Positions 6,424 to 8,096 of a DNA stretch of 8,096 bases are shown piece by piece. The stretch comes from Syntrophaceae bacterium UBA6255. GTDB taxonomy: Bacteria > Desulfobacterota > Syntrophia > Syntrophales > Smithellaceae. How positions within the stretch are numbered: the first letter of the stretch is position 1; every line of letters starts with the position of its first letter. Under the pieces are notes generated by a model. It worked only from the letters and a program-made list of their open reading frames with translations, had not been told where the DNA came from and searched no databases. The translations under genes were made by a program, and so were the position numbers. The DNA lies in assembly GCA_002441205.1 (NCBI GenBank), contig DJVN01000170.1:1-8096 (forward strand). Direction: 5' to 3'.

Positions 6424-8001
6424 CTAAGCTTGCGATGGATAACCTGTAATATCTCTTATTTCTTTAAACAATGGTCTGAGACGATTATACATTTTAAGAT
6501 AAACTCTTTTGTATAAATTATCATAAAGATCATGATTTTGCTGAATCGGTTCAAAGACCCTTCCCGTTCTGGTCATCGCCTTAACCGCCGACGGGAAATC
6601 AGGATATAGTTTAAGACCGACGGCCGCGTCAATGGCGGCCCCCAGCGCGGATGTCTCGAACGTATGAGGACGTTCCGCCGACAGGCCGAAAACATCCGCC
6701 GTAATCTGCATGGCCGCGTCGCTTTGCGAACCGCCTCCGGATACCTTGAGCCTCTTTACCGGAACTTTTGTTTTTCTCTGAGTCAAATCCCCTCCTTCTC
6801 TTAACCCGTAAACCAAGCCTTCCAGGAGAGCCCGATAAAGATAGGCGCGGCTGTGCACATCGCCGAACCCGATAATCGATCCCTTCGCGAAAGCGTCAAC
6901 GTCCCGGCCCGGCGTCCAGTAAGGCTGAAGCATCAGTCCCTTGGAGCCTGCCGGTACGTCCTGAATCAAGGAATCAAAAAACTTCTCTGGAGGTTCATCC
7001 GTCTTCTCAGCAAGCATGCATTCCTGAAGGCCGAACTCCTCCTTAAACCAGCTGACCATCCAGAAGCCCCGAAAGATCGAAACCTCCGTATAATAAGCAT
7101 CCGGGACGGACGCGGGAAACGGAGGGATCATCGGATGAAGCTCAACATATTTGGGCGTGGCCACGTCAAAAGTGGCAATGGTTCCAAAACTGAGGCATCC
7201 GGTTTCCGGCGTCAGACAGCCGGAACCGAGGATTTCACAACCTTTGTCCGATCCCGCCGCCAAGACCGGCAGTCCTTCCGGTATGCCGGTCTCTAAAGAA
7301 GCCTTTTTTGTAATCTTACCCAGCATTTCAGAAGGTTTGACCAGATCAGGAAGCTTCTCTTTTTGCACCTTAAAGATCCGCCACTTAAAATCGAACTTTC
7401 CCGCCCACTGGTAGGTCTTGTTGTCAAACGGCAGATAGCCGACATTGTTGCCTGTCGAATCGACGAATTCGCCGGTGAGCCGATGCGTTAAAAATCCGGA
7501 CAGCACCAGATACTTATGCGTTTTTTCCCAGATGTCCGGCTGATGCTGACAGATCCAGTTCGCCTCGCATTCCTGCGTGACATTTTCCAGCGTATCCAGC
7601 AGATTTACCGATTTAAGCACAGGCCTCAGAAAACCTGGAATGATCTTCCGAGAGTCTGCTTTCCTCTGGTCAAGCCAGGTAATCGCCGGCCGTAATGCGT
7701 TGCCTTGTTTATCCACGTTAATCATTGTCGCCCGCTGCGTGGTAAGCGTAACCCCTATAATATTTTTTACAAGATCGTGCTGATTCTGCAGCAGTTGATT
7801 GGTCGTTTTGCAAAATACTTCCCAATAATAATCGGGCTCTTGTTCAGCCCAGCCGGGATGCTCAGAGAAATAAGGTTGGATAGGAGTTTTCACGATATGC
7901 CGGAGGTTGCCTTCCAGATCGATCAGTGTCGCCCGTATGGACTGCGTGCCGGCATCTACGGAAAGAATTAATTCTGATGATTGATTTTTTTCATGCGGCA
8001 T
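6424..8001 (-). CDS. FGGY family carbohydrate kinase (XylB/YgcE-like), substrate unassigned
   Basis: This 525-residue cytosolic kinase belongs to the FGGY branch of the ASKHA superfamily, which phosphorylates sugars or polyols with ATP. It has the family's usual length and is intact. The N-terminal FGGY domain starts with the phosphate-1 loop SVDAGTQS (D16) and has TLTTQRATM and ITWLDQR. D252 in AAGSDKG is the likely catalytic base. The C-terminal domain has the phosphate-2 loop LSFGTIATF (about 270-278), the adenosine loop KVSGGGSQSD (about 419-428) and ETSALGAA. Substrate-loop residues do not match glycerol kinase or classical xylulokinase closely enough for me to assign a sugar. The TTQR segment recalls uncharacterised YgcE-like kinases. 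The start is ATG at 8001, with GAGG (8010-8007) 5 nt upstream; a GTG at 8007 is in frame but overlaps that site. The gene begins 18 nt after the stop of another leftward gene, so it is the downstream member of an operon, probably for carbohydrate catabolism. Confidence 0.9.
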   Translation of the reverse strand: MPHEKNQSSELILSVDAGTQSIRATLIDLEGNLRHIVKTPIQPYFSEHPGWAEQEPDYYWEVFCKTTNQLLQNQHDLVKNIIGVTLTTQRATMINVDKQGNALRPAITWLDQRKADSRKIIPGFLRPVLKSVNLLDTLENVTQECEANWICQHQPDIWEKTHKYLVLSGFLTHRLTGEFVDSTGNNVGYLPFDNKTYQWAGKFDFKWRIFKVQKEKLPDLVKPSEMLGKITKKASLETGIPEGLPVLAAGSDKGCEILGSGCLTPETGCLSFGTIATFDVATPKYVELHPMIPPFPASVPDAYYTEVSIFRGFWMVSWFKEEFGLQECMLAEKTDEPPEKFFDSLIQDVPAGSKGLMLQPYWTPGRDVDAFAKGSIIGFGDVHSRAYLYRALLEGLVYGLREGGDLTQRKTKVPVKRLKVSGGGSQSDAAMQITADVFGLSAERPHTFETSALGAAIDAAVGLKLYPDFPSAVKAMTRTGRVFEPIQQNHDLYDNLYKRVYLKMYNRLRPLFKEIRDITGYPSQA

Positions 8002-8006
8002 AAACA

Positions 8007-8010
8007 CCTC
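8007..8010 (-). promoter_or_regulatory. Shine-Dalgarno that fixes the kinase start
   Basis: GAGG on the minus strand (8010-8007) stands 5 nt before ATG 8001-7999. The in-frame GTG at 8007-8005 shares a base with this site and has nothing suitable further upstream, so the ATG is preferred. Confidence 0.6.
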
Positions 8011-8019
8011 ACTGTTTTT

Positions 8020-8094
8020 TCAAGATTTGGAACTCTTAAGTATATCTTTCCACCATTCATCCCACGTCACTTCGCTCCTGGGATAATTCGACTT
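8020..8094 (-). CDS. C-terminal tail of a gene upstream of the kinase (partial, runs off the window)
   Basis: A leftward frame is open from the window's right edge to a TGA at 8022-8020 and encodes 24 residues. They include TWDEWWKDIL and end in a Lys/Ser-rich tail. The three tryptophans and mixed acidic/basic helix-like pattern look like real protein, and the other two leftward frames are closed by stops in this stretch. The 18-nt gap to the kinase start and the absence of a terminator or promoter between them support an operon. In FGGY kinase operons the neighbour is often a dehydrogenase, a transporter part or another sugar enzyme, but this fragment is too short for me to identify. Confidence 0.55.
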   Translation of the reverse strand, partial: KSNYPRSEVTWDEWWKDILKSSKS

Positions 8095-8096
8095 GC

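Noticed and set aside
7577..7971. Overlapping rightward ORFs opposite the kinase gene (also at 6853-7414).
   Set aside because: They are antisense shadows of a gene with complete FGGY motifs and have no ribosome site or recognisable domain.
8070..8096. Similarity between 68-95 and 8070-8096 (about 19 of 28 positions with one gap), suggesting a dispersed repeat.
   Set aside because: The right-hand copy lies in what looks like the coding tail of a gene, and the match is patchy, so chance is the simpler reading.

Overview
The window looks like chromosomal DNA of a Gram-negative bacterium. A Desulfobacterota (former Deltaproteobacteria) or similar environmental anaerobe is my best guess, based on gene content: an AmmeMemoRadiSam-type protein, a spermidine-synthase-like membrane protein, a multi-PAS HD-GYP regulator and a DUF3617 periplasmic protein. 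The taxon is inference only. Codon use is mixed, with moderate GC. By eye the kinase region is somewhat more GC-rich than the HD-GYP region.

Layout. Positions 1-196 are mostly non-coding and rich in inverted repeats. The first 25 bases may hold the start of a leftward gene whose N-terminus resembles REP-associated (Y1/RAYT) transposases. Positions 197-3902 (+) hold a tight two-gene unit: a predicted lipoprotein fusing a Memo domain to an AMMECR1 domain, then 4 nt later a protein with about 14 membrane segments and a central spermidine-synthase fold. A palindromic, AT-rich candidate bidirectional terminator (3925-3951) separates this unit from a leftward set. Reading leftward, that set is a good sigma70-type promoter with an overlapping palindrome (6340-6368), a small exported DUF3617 protein (6273-5854), and a PAS-PAS-PAS-HD-GYP regulator (5783-3951). 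Further right, a leftward FGGY sugar kinase (8001-6424) follows the tail of another leftward gene that enters from the window's right edge (stop at 8020-8022).

How the genes may work together. The Memo-AMMECR1 protein and the membrane protein are probably co-translated. Memo and AMMECR1 proteins normally lack signal peptides, yet this one starts with a lipoprotein signal. By the positive-inside rule, the partner's spermidine-synthase-like domain also falls on the periplasmic side, and it has lost both aspartates of the catalytic Asp-x-x-Asp-Pro motif. I infer an envelope-located, non-aminopropyltransferase system of unknown chemistry; this is the most interesting content of the window. The DUF3617/HD-GYP pair probably forms a second transcription unit linking a periplasmic protein to cyclic-di-GMP turnover. 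The kinase belongs to a carbohydrate catabolic operon that lies mostly outside the window. I see no tRNA, rRNA, CRISPR array, prophage or complete insertion sequence.
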